Positions 1 through 8,500 of a stretch of DNA of 64,000 nt are shown here, piece after piece. The DNA lies in the NCBI GenBank assembly GCA_963695415.1, contig CAVOGL010000008.1, forward strand, positions 434,001 to 498,000. The letters are read 5' to 3'. Below the pieces are notes generated by a model. It searched no databases, was not told the DNA's origin, and saw nothing but the letters and a program-made list of their open reading frames with translations. A program made the position numbers and the translations under genes. This stretch comes from CAVXWV01 sp963695415. Lineage in GTDB: Bacteria; Chloroflexota; Anaerolineae; Anaerolineales; UBA4823. Position 1 is the first letter of the stretch. Every line of letters begins with the position of its first letter.

Positions 1-540
1 GCAACCATCTCAGAACCAAAACTGAGGAGGAAGAGACAGAACAAGCGAGTTTATCGATGAAAAAAAGAAGAAATTCTGCGATTGACACCTGGTATACTCT
101 GGAAGGTTGTGATGCAGGGGGAGATGAAGGTGCACAACCACCAGATGGAAGTGGTTGCGGCGTTGTGGCATCGTGATCACCCATCTTCTTCGCTGACGAA
201 ATGGCTGGGGACAGGCTGGGAGCGATTTTTGAGCTCTGATAAAAAATTCGGGGGATGTAGCTGATTTTTGATGGTGAAAGTGGGAAGGAAGAATCACTGT
301 TTATAATAGTGAACCGGGGACGATGTGGGGAGAGACCCGGGTAGATGTAACTAACTTAGAGAGATGGGGACAAAGATCAATTTACTAAGCAACAAGTTTT
401 AAACCTAAGCATAAGATTCATTTTTATTATGAAAACGAGATGTGGATTGGGTTAATTCATAAGTTGAATGAAATTTATGCTACTTATAGTCTGTAGCCTG
501 ACAGTAGCATCTTAAGTATCCTCACTATGAGGAGGTAAGG
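1..540. other. No gene recognised; upstream of XRE regulator
   Basis: Short open frames exist on both strands here but none has a plausible ribosome site together with a recognisable protein. Base composition is more AT-rich from about position 360 onward, like the two genes that follow and unlike most of the window. The last 12 bases form a very strong Shine-Dalgarno for the gene at 541. No promoter is assigned with confidence. Confidence 0.5.
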
Positions 541-753
541 ATGGTTGATGATGTTATACAACGCTTGGGCAAACGTATCCGTTCATTGCGAGAGAAAACC
601 AATATTTCGCAGGAAGAACTCGGGCATACAGCAGGTTTACACCGAACTTATATTGGAGCAATTGAACGGGGTGAACGTAATCCATCTGTACTGAGTTTGA
701 AGAAAGTCGCAGATGCATTGAGAGTTTCCATTAGAGATCTTTTTGATGAATAG
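541..753 (+). CDS. XRE-family helix-turn-helix regulator
   Basis: This 70-residue protein is essentially one Cro/C1-type DNA-binding domain (residues about 8-65). The turn is SQEELGHTAG and the recognition helix region is HRTYIGAIERGERNPS, the usual XRE signature. A strong GAGGAGG lies five to nine bases upstream of ATG and fixes the start. Its stop overlaps the start codon of the next gene (ATG at 746), so the two were translated as a coupled pair. Small XRE proteins in this position commonly act as controllers of restriction or other defence genes. That role is inferred from context, as the neighbour encodes a nuclease-like and helicase-like protein. The frame is intact although its partner is broken. 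Confidence 0.85.
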   Translation: MVDDVIQRLGKRIRSLREKTNISQEELGHTAGLHRTYIGAIERGERNPSVLSLKKVADALRVSIRDLFDE

Positions 754-2694
754 AGCATATTATGATGCTCCAATTGATCTTTTTCTAAATAATAACCCTC
801 ATTATATTCTGGGTATACTTGCAGACCACTACGAATTTGGTTTAGAAGATCAACAAAAGTATGCCTGGAAAATCCAAGTTGAATTTTAAGCATGTTCTTA
901 AGGATATTCCTGGACATGTATATTTTGAATTTGCTATACCTCGCATGGGTAAGAGAGTTGATGTTGTCCTTATTTCTGGTGGGATCATCTTTGTTATTGA
1001 GTTCAAGGTGGGAGAAACTACCTATCCAGCTTATGCGCTCGAACAGGTTATGGATTATGCTTTAGATTTAAAAAATTTTCATTCCTCTAGTCATCATTCT
1101 CCTATTGTGCCAATACTGGTCTGTACAGAGGCTATTGCATATCCATTGTCTCTACAAGCATATCCAGATCGTGTTTATGAACCCTTACGGACCAATGGAA
1201 TATCACTAGGGAAACAGATAAATGAATGTTTACTAATAATTCATAGTATACCAATTGCACCAAATTTCTGGGAAGCAGGACAATATAAACCGACGCCAAC
1301 GATTATTCAAGCTGCACAAGCTTTGTATAGAGGTCATAATGTAAATGAAATCTCTCGTTCTGAAGCGGGTGCCGAAAATTTGAGTTCAACATCAGATGCA
1401 ATTGATAACATCATCGAATATACCAAACGGAATAATACAAAAACCATTTGCTTTATCACCGGAAGTCCCAGGTGCTGGTAAAACCTTAGCTGGATTAAAT
1501 ATCGCTAACAGACGTTTGCTAGTAGGAAACGATGAACATGCTGTTTTTCTTTCGGGTAATGGTCCGTTGGTTCGTGTTTTACGTGAGGCACTTGTTAGGG
1601 ATGAAATTCAAAAGGGGATTCGCCGAAAAGAAGCGAAACGTAAAGCAGATACATTCATTCAAAACATTCATCAATTCCGCGATGAATACATTGACAATCC
1701 CCTCCCTCCGTTAGAGCGTGTTGTCATTTTCGATGAAGCCCAACGTGCGTGGACACAAGCAATGACTGCCGACTTCATGAAACGAAAAAGGGGAAAATTA
1801 AATTTCAATATGTCTGAGCCAGAGTTTTTGATTAGCGTGATGGATAGACACAAGGATTGGGCTGTAATAATTTGCCTCATAGGTGGTGGTCAGGAGATTA
1901 ATAGAGGCGAGGCTGGATTATCGGAGTGGTTCTTGGCAATCGGGAGGCATTTTTCTAATTGGAATGTATATGTTTCACAACAAATAACAAACTCAGAATT
2001 CTTGATGCAAAAGAAGCCGAAAGATTTTCTTCTGTTAAATCAGCTGATGATCGAGGATCGGCTTCACTTAGCTGTTTCCGTGCGTTCATTTCGATCTGAA
2101 AAAGTATCGGCATTTATTAAAGCGATACTGGATTGCGATCTGACTGCTGCTCAATTGCTTAATTCTCAGCTTTCCACAAACTACCCTATTGTTTTAACGA
2201 GAGATATAAAAAAGCACGAAAATGGATCAAACAACAGGCCCACGGTAGTGAGAGATTTGGTCTTTTGGCTAGCTCAGGTGCAGCTCGGATTGCGTCCAGA
2301 AGGCATTTTTGTTAATGCCAACATCGAGGTTGACCACTGGTTTCTAGACGAACGAAATGATGTTCGCTCTTCTTATTCTCTTGAAGGTGTCGCTACAGAG
2401 TTCGATATTCAAGGTTTAGAATTAGATTGGGCAATTGTATCTTGGGATGCGGACCTAAGATTTACAAATGGACTATGGGAGTATAGGAATTTTAAAGGTA
2501 ATAAATGGCTTTCAATTAATGATTCTACTCGCAAGCAATACTTAAAGAATGCCTATCGAGTCTTGTTAACTAGATCTCGACAAGGTATGGTGATCTTTGT
2601 TCCTGTCGGAGATCATGAAGATGAGACTAGATTACCGTCTTTTTACGACCAAACGTCTGATTATCTCCACCAATTAGGAATACCATTACTTTAG
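746..2694 (+). pseudogene. DUF2075 nuclease/helicase-like protein, two frameshifts
   Basis: Joined frames give about 648 residues, the usual size for DUF2075 proteins. The first 47 codons (746-889) begin MNRAYYDAPI and end at TAA in GAATTTTAAG; removing one T continues into the second frame (to 1481). That frame stops at GGAAGTCCC, where removing one A restores the family sequence TGVPGAGKT and the third frame (to 2694). The middle part has an RVDVV...IEFKVG pattern consistent with a PD-(D/E)XK nuclease core. The last part has Walker A PGAGKT, Walker B-like FDEAQRAW, and a late LLTRSRQG motif like superfamily 1 helicases. Function is unknown for the family; a nucleic-acid defence role is inferred. 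Two insertions make it a pseudogene as read. Both lie in short base runs, so sequencing error is possible. Confidence 0.8.
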
Positions 2695-2802
2695 TCTTGA
2701 AAGTTTCTAGCCACCTGACACTTTAACAACACAAAAGTTGATCGGCAAAGATTCTCCACTAAAATAAGGTTTGACCAACCATTTTAGAAACGGAGTAATC
2801 AC

Positions 2803-3084
2803 ATGCCGATCAACCAATTCTATCATACCTGGTTTTTGCTGATTCAGGAAATGCGACCTCACCAACGGATCACTCAAATTCGAACCTTTGTCTGGCTGAT
2901 AGTGGGGATTTACCACAGCAGATCGGTCTCCTTGTGCCGCATCGCTGGAAAGATCCCTGGTTGTGCGAAATTGGTGAGTACCACCCGGCGGTTGAGCTGG
3001 ATGTTGGCGAACTCCCCCATCCGGGTGCGGGAATGGTATGTTTTTTTAACTTATAAAATGGAGCCCACCTGGGGGAAAAATTAA
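2803..3084 (+). pseudogene. IS4-type transposase, N-terminal remnant
   Basis: The first 80 or so codons read like the start of an IS4-family transposase: MPINQFYHTW, then RITQIRTFVWLIVGIY, IAGKIPG, AKLVSTTRRLS and IRVREWY. After about position 3040 the frame leaves family sequence and ends in unrelated residues. The catalytic DDE region (normally a further 250 or more residues) is absent. It probably records an insertion sequence that lost its 3' part. No terminal inverted repeats or target duplication could be paired by eye. Confidence 0.65.
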
Positions 3085-3197
3085 TATTGAAAATGCACTC
3101 ACCTGGAAACTAGAATCTCCGGGAAATCAGAACCATAGGAGGGGAGAGAGAAGACATAGGGAATCTTAGGCAATAAGTTTACCCCAAAACCATTCTC

Positions 3198-3914
3198 TCA
3201 GCTTTCTTCAAGATATAGCCACTCCTTTCCAAAGGCAGGAAAAACCTGACCACCAGCAATCGCGAAAGGATACCATTCCTGGGGAGGGTCATTGAGATAG
3301 ATAGTCTCCACCTGGGCAGGGAGGCTATCGACCAGCACCAGCTTGCCATTCAACGTCTCATCGGGGGCTAGCTCAAACCAGGAAATGACCTGTTGAAGGT
3401 GACTGGAGATTGCGCGGTGATCCAGGCCGCTGCCCCGCACCGATCTCTGGCGAAGCTTGAGGAGGATATCTTGCCATCTGTCAAAGGATCCCTGGCGGTA
3501 GAGATCCAGAAGCCAGGAGATGAACAAGTCACGGCGGGTTGTGGCTGGATAATCGATTGAATCAGATCCAACCTTATGTCCCCACTCCGCGGCTGGAAAT
3601 AATAAGCTGCCCATCTCATCCAGCCGGTATAATCGGCTATCACCAGATAAATCAATCGTTTCATCCCAGCGGGGAGGGCTCCAAACGACATAGTCATCCA
3701 TCCTGCTGATATGGACATATCCATGGGAACTGCAGCCTTCTATACCGCAAGTTTCGCACAGCATCACCTGAACAGGATTGATTATGGGATCAACCCATTC
3801 GAGGCTGTTGCAAAGCACTTTCTCCTGATAACATAATTGGGTCCATTTTGTACGTCCTTGCTGGTACAGGTACTTGTCGATTGTTCGTATGGTGAGTGTG
3901 TCGATAAGATGCAT
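3198..3914 (-). CDS. Conserved-looking hypothetical protein with Cys cluster
   Basis: This 238-residue protein is not recognised. A short cluster CETCGIEGCSSHGY at about residues 53-66 looks like a metal-binding or redox knuckle and is followed by HISRMDDYVVWSPP. The rest is rich in Trp and acidic residues, with no signal peptide or membrane segment. It stands alone, with no neighbour close on the same strand. Coding is supported by its length, a protein-like composition and the coherent motif. Start choice is uncertain, as no clear ribosome site precedes the ATG. Confidence 0.6.
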   Translation of the reverse strand: MHLIDTLTIRTIDKYLYQQGRTKWTQLCYQEKVLCNSLEWVDPIINPVQVMLCETCGIEGCSSHGYVHISRMDDYVVWSPPRWDETIDLSGDSRLYRLDEMGSLLFPAAEWGHKVGSDSIDYPATTRRDLFISWLLDLYRQGSFDRWQDILLKLRQRSVRGSGLDHRAISSHLQQVISWFELAPDETLNGKLVLVDSLPAQVETIYLNDPPQEWYPFAIAGGQVFPAFGKEWLYLEES

Positions 3915-4275
3915 TGGATCCTCTTGGTATTGAATTGCTCAAAAACACAAAAACCTGGCGCGAATGATTATATCCGGAGAAATTTTAAACTTCTCAGCCA
4001 CACCCAAATGGGTTCCAGATAAAAGTCTTGTTTACCACGACAAAATCGCCGGGTATAGAAACCCGGGCTACAAGCCTATCAGAAACCGAGGGATAAGACC
4101 AAAAACGGAGGGCGTCTTAGAAAAGTAGGGGATAAGCAGGTTAGCATCGAATGAACGAAAGTGTGTTTAAGGTTGAAAATTGAACAGACTGACACTCTGA
4201 CTTAAAAATCTACCCCCGGGGATTTTACGCCAAACCTTCCGCTCCCAGGGTAATAACGCAGTCGTTTCCGGGATT
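3915..4275. other. Intergenic, nothing recognised
   Basis: No credible reading frame, RNA or repeat was seen between the hypothetical gene and the antitoxin locus. An open frame beginning at 4276 and running into the antitoxin gene has no family resemblance and is not called. Confidence 0.5.
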
Positions 4276-4552
4276 ATGAATTTGCGGATTTGCTGGAACT
4301 TTTATGACGGGAGCGGTGTGTTCAGGTGCTCAGGACGAATGTTCAACATGGGTAACCTGACTGCAGGATCTACCAACTCTAAAACGAGAACAGGTCCACC
4401 ACCCTCTCGGCAGGTGAATTGCCCAGTTGGTTGTGGGCGTATTTTCTATGATCATGAACTGACCGAACGGCTAATTGAGGATCATGCATCAGCTGTAAGT
4501 ATGATAAATTTATGGTGGAAATTCCAATTTTCCAAAAAGGCGGATTACGGCA

Positions 4553-4831
4553 ATGTCGATTTCAACTACCATTCGGATGCATGGTAAAGGCTCTGTAACC
4601 ATCCCGATCGAACTGCGGCGAAAATATGGCCTTGACGAAGGAGATATCATCACCCTGATCGATCTGGGAGAGGGATCATTTCTGCTTACATCCAAGGTGA
4701 CCCAAGTCGATCGTTTGGGAGATCGAGTCGCGCGGGCAATGGCAAAAGAAGAGATATCGTTGGATGAGATCCTGACCGCGTTGGACGAGGAGCGAGAACG
4801 CTATTACCAGGAACGATTTGCCGGAGATTAA
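4553..4831 (+). CDS. AbrB/MazE-type antitoxin, orphan
   Basis: This 92-residue protein has an N-terminal SpoVT-AbrB swapped-hairpin domain (residues about 3-50: MHGKGSVTIPIELRRKYGL then DEGDIITL). A C-terminal helical tail (EEISLDEILTALDEERERYY) follows, the usual layout of antitoxins that bind operator DNA with the head and the toxin with the tail. A PIN-domain toxin frame starts 14 bases before its stop, as in a typical two-gene operon, but that frame is only a fragment. The antitoxin therefore appears to have outlived its toxin. It may still repress its own promoter or cross-react with related systems. Confidence 0.8.
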   Translation: MSISTTIRMHGKGSVTIPIELRRKYGLDEGDIITLIDLGEGSFLLTSKVTQVDRLGDRVARAMAKEEISLDEILTALDEERERYYQERFAGD

Positions 4832-4886
4832 CCTGTTCCTGGCTAGCAGGGCGCTCATCGCTGGCATCATCAGCGCGGTACCTTTC
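4818..4886 (+). pseudogene. PIN-domain toxin, 5' remnant
   Basis: The frame starting ATG at 4818 reads MPEINLFLASRALIAGIISA, which fits the first strand of PIN-domain toxins (usually LFLDTSALIAGIIS). The catalytic Asp of DTS is replaced (AS), and family sequence ends after about 22 codons. The rest of the roughly 140-residue toxin is missing; the downstream sequence belongs to reverse-strand genes. It overlaps the antitoxin stop in the normal operon manner. Confidence 0.55.
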
Positions 4887-4921
4887 TGCGCAGGCGAGAT
4901 TTATAATTTAATTCCACATCG

Positions 4922-5244
4922 TTACTCCTGGTTGGACTGGCTTTGCGCGGCCTGCTTTATGCTATTCCACAATTCCGCGGCCTCAGTCCCAATGTGGGCT
5001 GCGCCTTGATCGACAGTAACTTGATCAAACTCCGCGCTCAGCTCCGGATCGATACCTTGATAATGAAAACACAGCAATTCGAAAATATCCGTTTCATGCT
5101 TGCGCGAGCGCCCCTCCTGCCACGCCATCAGCTTGCCCAGGATCACGTCCTCCACCCGAGCGCACCACACCTCGAAGGGCTCTCCTCCAGCGTTTTCAGA
5201 ATACTCAGGAAGATGCTAAAATCGGGCTTTTCTTTGTTCTCCAC
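4922..5244 (-). pseudogene. Nucleotidyltransferase relic with internal deletion
   Basis: Reading leftward from a GTG at 5244 gives VENKEKPDFSIFLSILKTLEES, the typical opening of a substrate-recognising nucleotidyltransferase. At about 5178 the frame switches to FEVWCARVEDVILGKLMAWQ..., the typical C-terminal third, which runs to the stop at 4922. The central part with the GGS and DxD catalytic motifs (roughly 120 residues by comparison with the intact relative at 16512-17093) is missing. The gene therefore lost its active site by an internal deletion. Its upstream partner (5216-5470) is intact and overlaps its start. Confidence 0.65.
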
Positions 5245-5470
5245 GGTCGATCTCCTCCAGGACTTTCAGGTTGAGTGCCTCTATGGCAAGATCTGGGTAG
5301 CGACGACGCAAACGACCCCGGATCAAGCCAACAGCCAGCTCACGCGCATCCAGCATCACCCGTACCCGCCTGGCAGCGGGTAAATGGGCGAAAATCTGCA
5401 TCTGCACCGGGTCGGGTGGATCAGGGCGAAAATCGCCTCCGGTCGTTGGTGAATACGGTTCTTGTGTCAT
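5216..5470 (-). CDS. Small helical protein paired with nucleotidyltransferase
   Basis: This 84-residue, all-helical, charged protein has no signal peptide. Residues about 18-70 (DPVQMQIFAHL, then a basic LIRGRLRRRYPD stretch) resemble the 84-residue protein at 17083-17337 in length, Pro-Asp-containing N-terminus and LRxRxP motif. In both places the small gene precedes and overlaps a nucleotidyltransferase gene on the same strand, so they form a two-gene module of unknown function. Here the partner is destroyed. The family is known to me only as uncharacterised; a toxin-antitoxin-like relation is inference. Confidence 0.65.
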   Translation of the reverse strand: MTQEPYSPTTGGDFRPDPPDPVQMQIFAHLPAARRVRVMLDARELAVGLIRGRLRRRYPDLAIEALNLKVLEEIDRGEQRKARF

Positions 5471-5703
5471 TTATCCACTCTCAACTGTCCTGATCACTTC
5501 ACAGGCATGGATCCTGTTGGCATGACAGCCGGTTTTTCAGTAACTGTTCGTCGTTATCAGACTCGGTTTGAGGCTGTTGGATCAGGTCTTCGCTCATGGA
5601 AATCTGATGGGAAGTATAGCACTTTTTGGACGGGAGACCGAGGACGGGGGACCGGGATCAAATCACGATGAACTATGTGAAATTTTTAACGGAACATCCA
5701 TCT

Positions 5704-5761
5704 CTACCCGTGCATACCAAAAACAGGTAAAATAGCTTGCTATGGCTTTCGAAACGACGCG
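5704..5761 (+). repeat. Second copy of the lipA promoter and start codons
   Basis: From about CTACCCG to GACGCG this stretch repeats 17685-17744 with few changes, including AAAAACAGGTAAAATAGC, the ATG and the first six codons of lipA (MAFETT). After GACGCG the two copies diverge: here the sequence enters a histidine-kinase fragment. The copied ATG frame meets TAG/TAA within a dozen codons. Confidence 0.75.
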
Positions 5762-6022
5762 GTGGAAATTAGGGTAACGGACACCGGTGAAGGGATACTG
5801 CCCGAAGAGCTTCCGTACATTTTCGACCGCTTCTATCGAGTGGAAGAGACGAGCCATCTCGAGCGGGGCGGGTCGGGGCTGGGTCTGGCGATTGTCAAAG
5901 CGATTGTCGAGGCGCAGGGAGGAAGTGTGAGAGCAACAAGCGGTGGCAGAAACGAGGGGTGTACCTTCTCGATCCGGTTCCCCGGCCAACTCGAGTTTGT
6001 TCGATCATCCAACCCAGGCTGA
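5762..6022 (+). pseudogene. Sensor histidine kinase, C-terminal ATPase fragment
   Basis: The open frame contains the end of a HATPase_c domain: VTDTGEGILPEELPYIFDRF (G1/F boxes), then GGSGLGLAIVKAIVEAQGG (G2 box) and a short tail. The HisKA domain, N box and sensor part are absent. The upstream border is the copied lipA promoter/start, so the fragment was joined by recombination. The ATG 5762 is internal to the former protein. It cannot make a working kinase by itself. Confidence 0.75.
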
Positions 6023-6042
6023 TTCCCAACCCGAAAGGTTCA

Positions 6043-6065
6043 TGTCAGGTATCGCCTGACCTGCG
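6043..6065. repeat. Palindromic repeat, TCAGGTA type
   Basis: TGTCAGGTATCGCCTGACC pairs with itself (GTCAGG/CCTGAC). Related copies lie at 10793-10820, 16475-16500 and 24011-24035, all between or at the edge of genes. Confidence 0.6.
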
Positions 6066-6193
6066 TGGGAGAACGGCAGAACCAGCGGGAATGTTATCGA
6101 AGGGGAACGACGATTGAAGCTACGAACAAACGGCTACCGAATCCGGCTGGTTCACGTTAGAATCATGGGGATACCAACCAGCGGAGGAAGCTC

Positions 6194-7600
6194 ATGGCAA
6201 ACACCAAAAAGGCAGTACCTGATATACAAAACCCGGAGGAGCGGCGCAAGAGCGGTAAAACGAGAAGGGACCAGGCAGCGCTCAGCAGCCACGGGGAGTG
6301 GCAGCCGGCGCCTGACCGACCTGACCCCATCCAACTTTTACAAGCACAGGATGAAGGGCGGGTGGAGCTGCTGCTGCCAATCAAGTACGGACGCATGCTG
6401 GAATCGCCCTTTGCCTTCTTTCGCGGTTCGGCAGTATTGATGGCGGCGGACCTGGCGAATACCCCGGTCTCAGGCATCGATGTGGTGTTATGCGGGGATG
6501 CGCACTTATCGAATTTTGGTGTCTTTGCCACACCGGAGCGCAGGCTGGTATTCGATCTCAACGACTTTGACGAAGTGTATCCTGGTCCCTGGGTATGGGA
6601 CCTGAAACGACTGGCAGCCAGCGCGGTGATCGCTGGAAGGGACCGCGGCTTCAAGGACAAAGACAACCGCAAGTCAGCCAAACTGGTTGCCCGGGTCTAT
6701 CGAGAAGCGATGAGGCGATTTGCGAAAACACCGGTCCTGGATGTGTGGTATTTCCATATCGAGGCGGAGCAGGTGCTCAAGCTGTTCGAACAATATTCCA
6801 GAAAGGGAGCCAGGAGCACCGAGAAGATGTTGAAGAGTGCGAGAACGAAGACCCAGAAAGCAACCCTGGAATCACTCACGGAAGTGGTGGATGGGCGCAG
6901 GCAGATCGTCAGCGACCCACCGCTACTCGTGCGGCTGAACGACCTGCTGACCGAGGAACAGAGAGCCGAGATCCCAGAGGAGCATGTCGTACAAGCCTGG
7001 TCAGCGTACATCCGCAGCCTGCCGGAAGAGCGGCGCGTGCTGCTTTCGAGGTTCCACATCGCGGATGGTGCCCTGCGAGTTGGCGGCGTGGGCAGCGTGG
7101 GGACGCGCTGCAGCATCCTGCTGCTTGAAGGCAGTGCGCCAAGAGATGCCATCATCCTGCAGCAAAAAGAAAGCGGTCCTTCGGTGCTGGAAGCCTACCT
7201 GCCGGAACGAGGCTACAGCAGCCACGCTGAAAGGGTGGTGATTGGGCAGCGGTTGATGCAGGCTGCCAGCGATATCTTCCTGGGCTGGAATCACAGCGGT
7301 TTAACGAACAGGCAGTATTACTGGCGGCAGTTAAAGGATATGAAGGGGTCCGTAGATATCGCCCGATTGGATGAGACTGGATTAGCGACCTACCTGGCGG
7401 TTTGCAGTCTATGCCTGGCGCGAGCCCACGCTCGCAGCGGCGATGCTGCGGCGATCGCTGGTTATCTTGGAAAGAGCGATGCCTTTGATCAGGCAATTGG
7501 CAGGTTTGCCGAGGCATACGCTGACCAGGCTGAAAGAGACTACCAGGCGCTGGTGGCAGCGGTGGACTCCGGTCGAATCAGGGCACAAACGGGAGTATAG
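6194..7600 (+). CDS. DUF2252 family protein
   Basis: This 468-residue protein matches the DUF2252 family in length and motifs. An acidic/basic leader is followed by FAFFRGSA, CGDAHLSNFG (residues about 97-106) and DFNDFDEVYPGPWVWDLKRL. These resemble the catalytic loop and metal-binding Asp of aminoglycoside-phosphotransferase-like kinases. The substrate is unknown. GGAGGAAG stands just before ATG 6194. It is a single-gene unit followed after 28 bases by the broken yqhA, and both have good ribosome sites. No membrane segment is seen. Confidence 0.85.
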   Translation: MANTKKAVPDIQNPEERRKSGKTRRDQAALSSHGEWQPAPDRPDPIQLLQAQDEGRVELLLPIKYGRMLESPFAFFRGSAVLMAADLANTPVSGIDVVLCGDAHLSNFGVFATPERRLVFDLNDFDEVYPGPWVWDLKRLAASAVIAGRDRGFKDKDNRKSAKLVARVYREAMRRFAKTPVLDVWYFHIEAEQVLKLFEQYSRKGARSTEKMLKSARTKTQKATLESLTEVVDGRRQIVSDPPLLVRLNDLLTEEQRAEIPEEHVVQAWSAYIRSLPEERRVLLSRFHIADGALRVGGVGSVGTRCSILLLEGSAPRDAIILQQKESGPSVLEAYLPERGYSSHAERVVIGQRLMQAASDIFLGWNHSGLTNRQYYWRQLKDMKGSVDIARLDETGLATYLAVCSLCLARAHARSGDAAAIAGYLGKSDAFDQAIGRFAEAYADQAERDYQALVAAVDSGRIRAQTGV

Positions 7601-7628
7601 TTAAGTTTTATTTAGAGGAGGAGAAGTC

Positions 7629-8187
7629 ATGTCACGAGTATTATCCGCAACCCGCTTTCTGATCGTTGTCCCCATCATCGGGCTGACGGTTGCTGCCTCC
7701 GTATTTTTGGCGGTTACGGATTGATCAAACTGCTCATCGAAGTTGTGCTGACCATCCTGGGGATTACGTACACGCATGCTGCGGAGGTCGAGCAGGGTTT
7801 GGTTTATTTTCGAGGTTGTCGAATATGTGCACACCTTCCTGGTGGGCACGGTGCTGTATATCACCGCTGGGGCTCTACCAGCTTTTCATCCATGAGATCA
7901 AGTTTCCGGGCTGGTTGAAGATCGACAGCACCGAGGAATTGGAGACCAACCTGATCGGTGTGACGGTGGTTGTGCTGGCGGTCAACTTCATGGGGGCGGT
8001 CTTCGCCAGGAACACGGAAAACCTGCTGCAGTACGGCGCGGGGATCGCACTGCCGATTGCGGCGCTGGGACTGTTCGTCGGGCTGCGCGCCTGGTCGCTG
8101 AAGTTAAACAAAGAAAACGGTGGTGATGAAAAGGGAACCAAAAAATCACAGCAGGAAAGTGCTTCCGGCGGTGAAATAGAAGGATAG
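7629..8187 (+). pseudogene. yqhA: YqhA/UPF0114 membrane protein, frameshifted
   Basis: The start (GAGGAGGAG, ATG 7629) gives MSRVLSATRFLIVVPIIGL, the normal first membrane helix, but the frame ends at TGA 7722. The next piece (from 7721) holds IKLLIEVVLTILG and loses register near 7808. Family sequence FEVVEYVHTFLVGTVLYIT is then readable in the third frame. The last frame gives LYQLFIHEIKFPGWLKIDSTEELETNLIGVTVVV and the remaining helices to the stop at 8187. At least three register changes, including small deletions, make this a decayed gene rather than one sequencing slip. The intact protein would be an inner-membrane protein of unknown function. Confidence 0.7.
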
Positions 8188-8500
8188 GTGGAGCAGTTCG
8201 ATCGTCCCGAGGCGCGGGAGGGGGCTGTGATATAATAGAGGTTATATAAACAGGGGGCGGCATTGCGCAAGTCTTATTGATGTGTCTTGAGATTGGACTA
8301 AACCGATGGGGTTTGAGTAAGTTTTTACCGGTTTCGATTTATTGAGATCTTGCGTTTTTGTTCGTAAATAATCCTGCATGCCTGTCAGGTGTCCTGGTAA
8401 CGGTGCAGGTTCCCGTCTGTTGTCCTCCTCGTGCCCGGATTTTCTTTCAGTGCAAAATATGATTTTAGCCTGGCTCGAGGAATATTCACGGTTATGAATA
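8188..8500 (+). promoter_or_regulatory. Long leader of the sigma-factor gene
   Basis: There is no gene in this 313-base stretch. A TATAAT at 8231-8236 is the best -10 element; no good -35 is placed before it. If used, the transcript has about 260 untranslated bases before ATG 8501, enough for regulatory structure, but no known riboswitch motif was recognised. Confidence 0.35.

Noticed and set aside
10..297. Minus-strand frame of 95 codons at the window edge
   Set aside because: Low-complexity His/Phe/Pro/Ser-rich translation without a start signal.
4276..4587. Open frame of 103 codons upstream of the antitoxin
   Set aside because: No family resemblance, no ribosome site, and it overlaps the start of the antitoxin in another frame.
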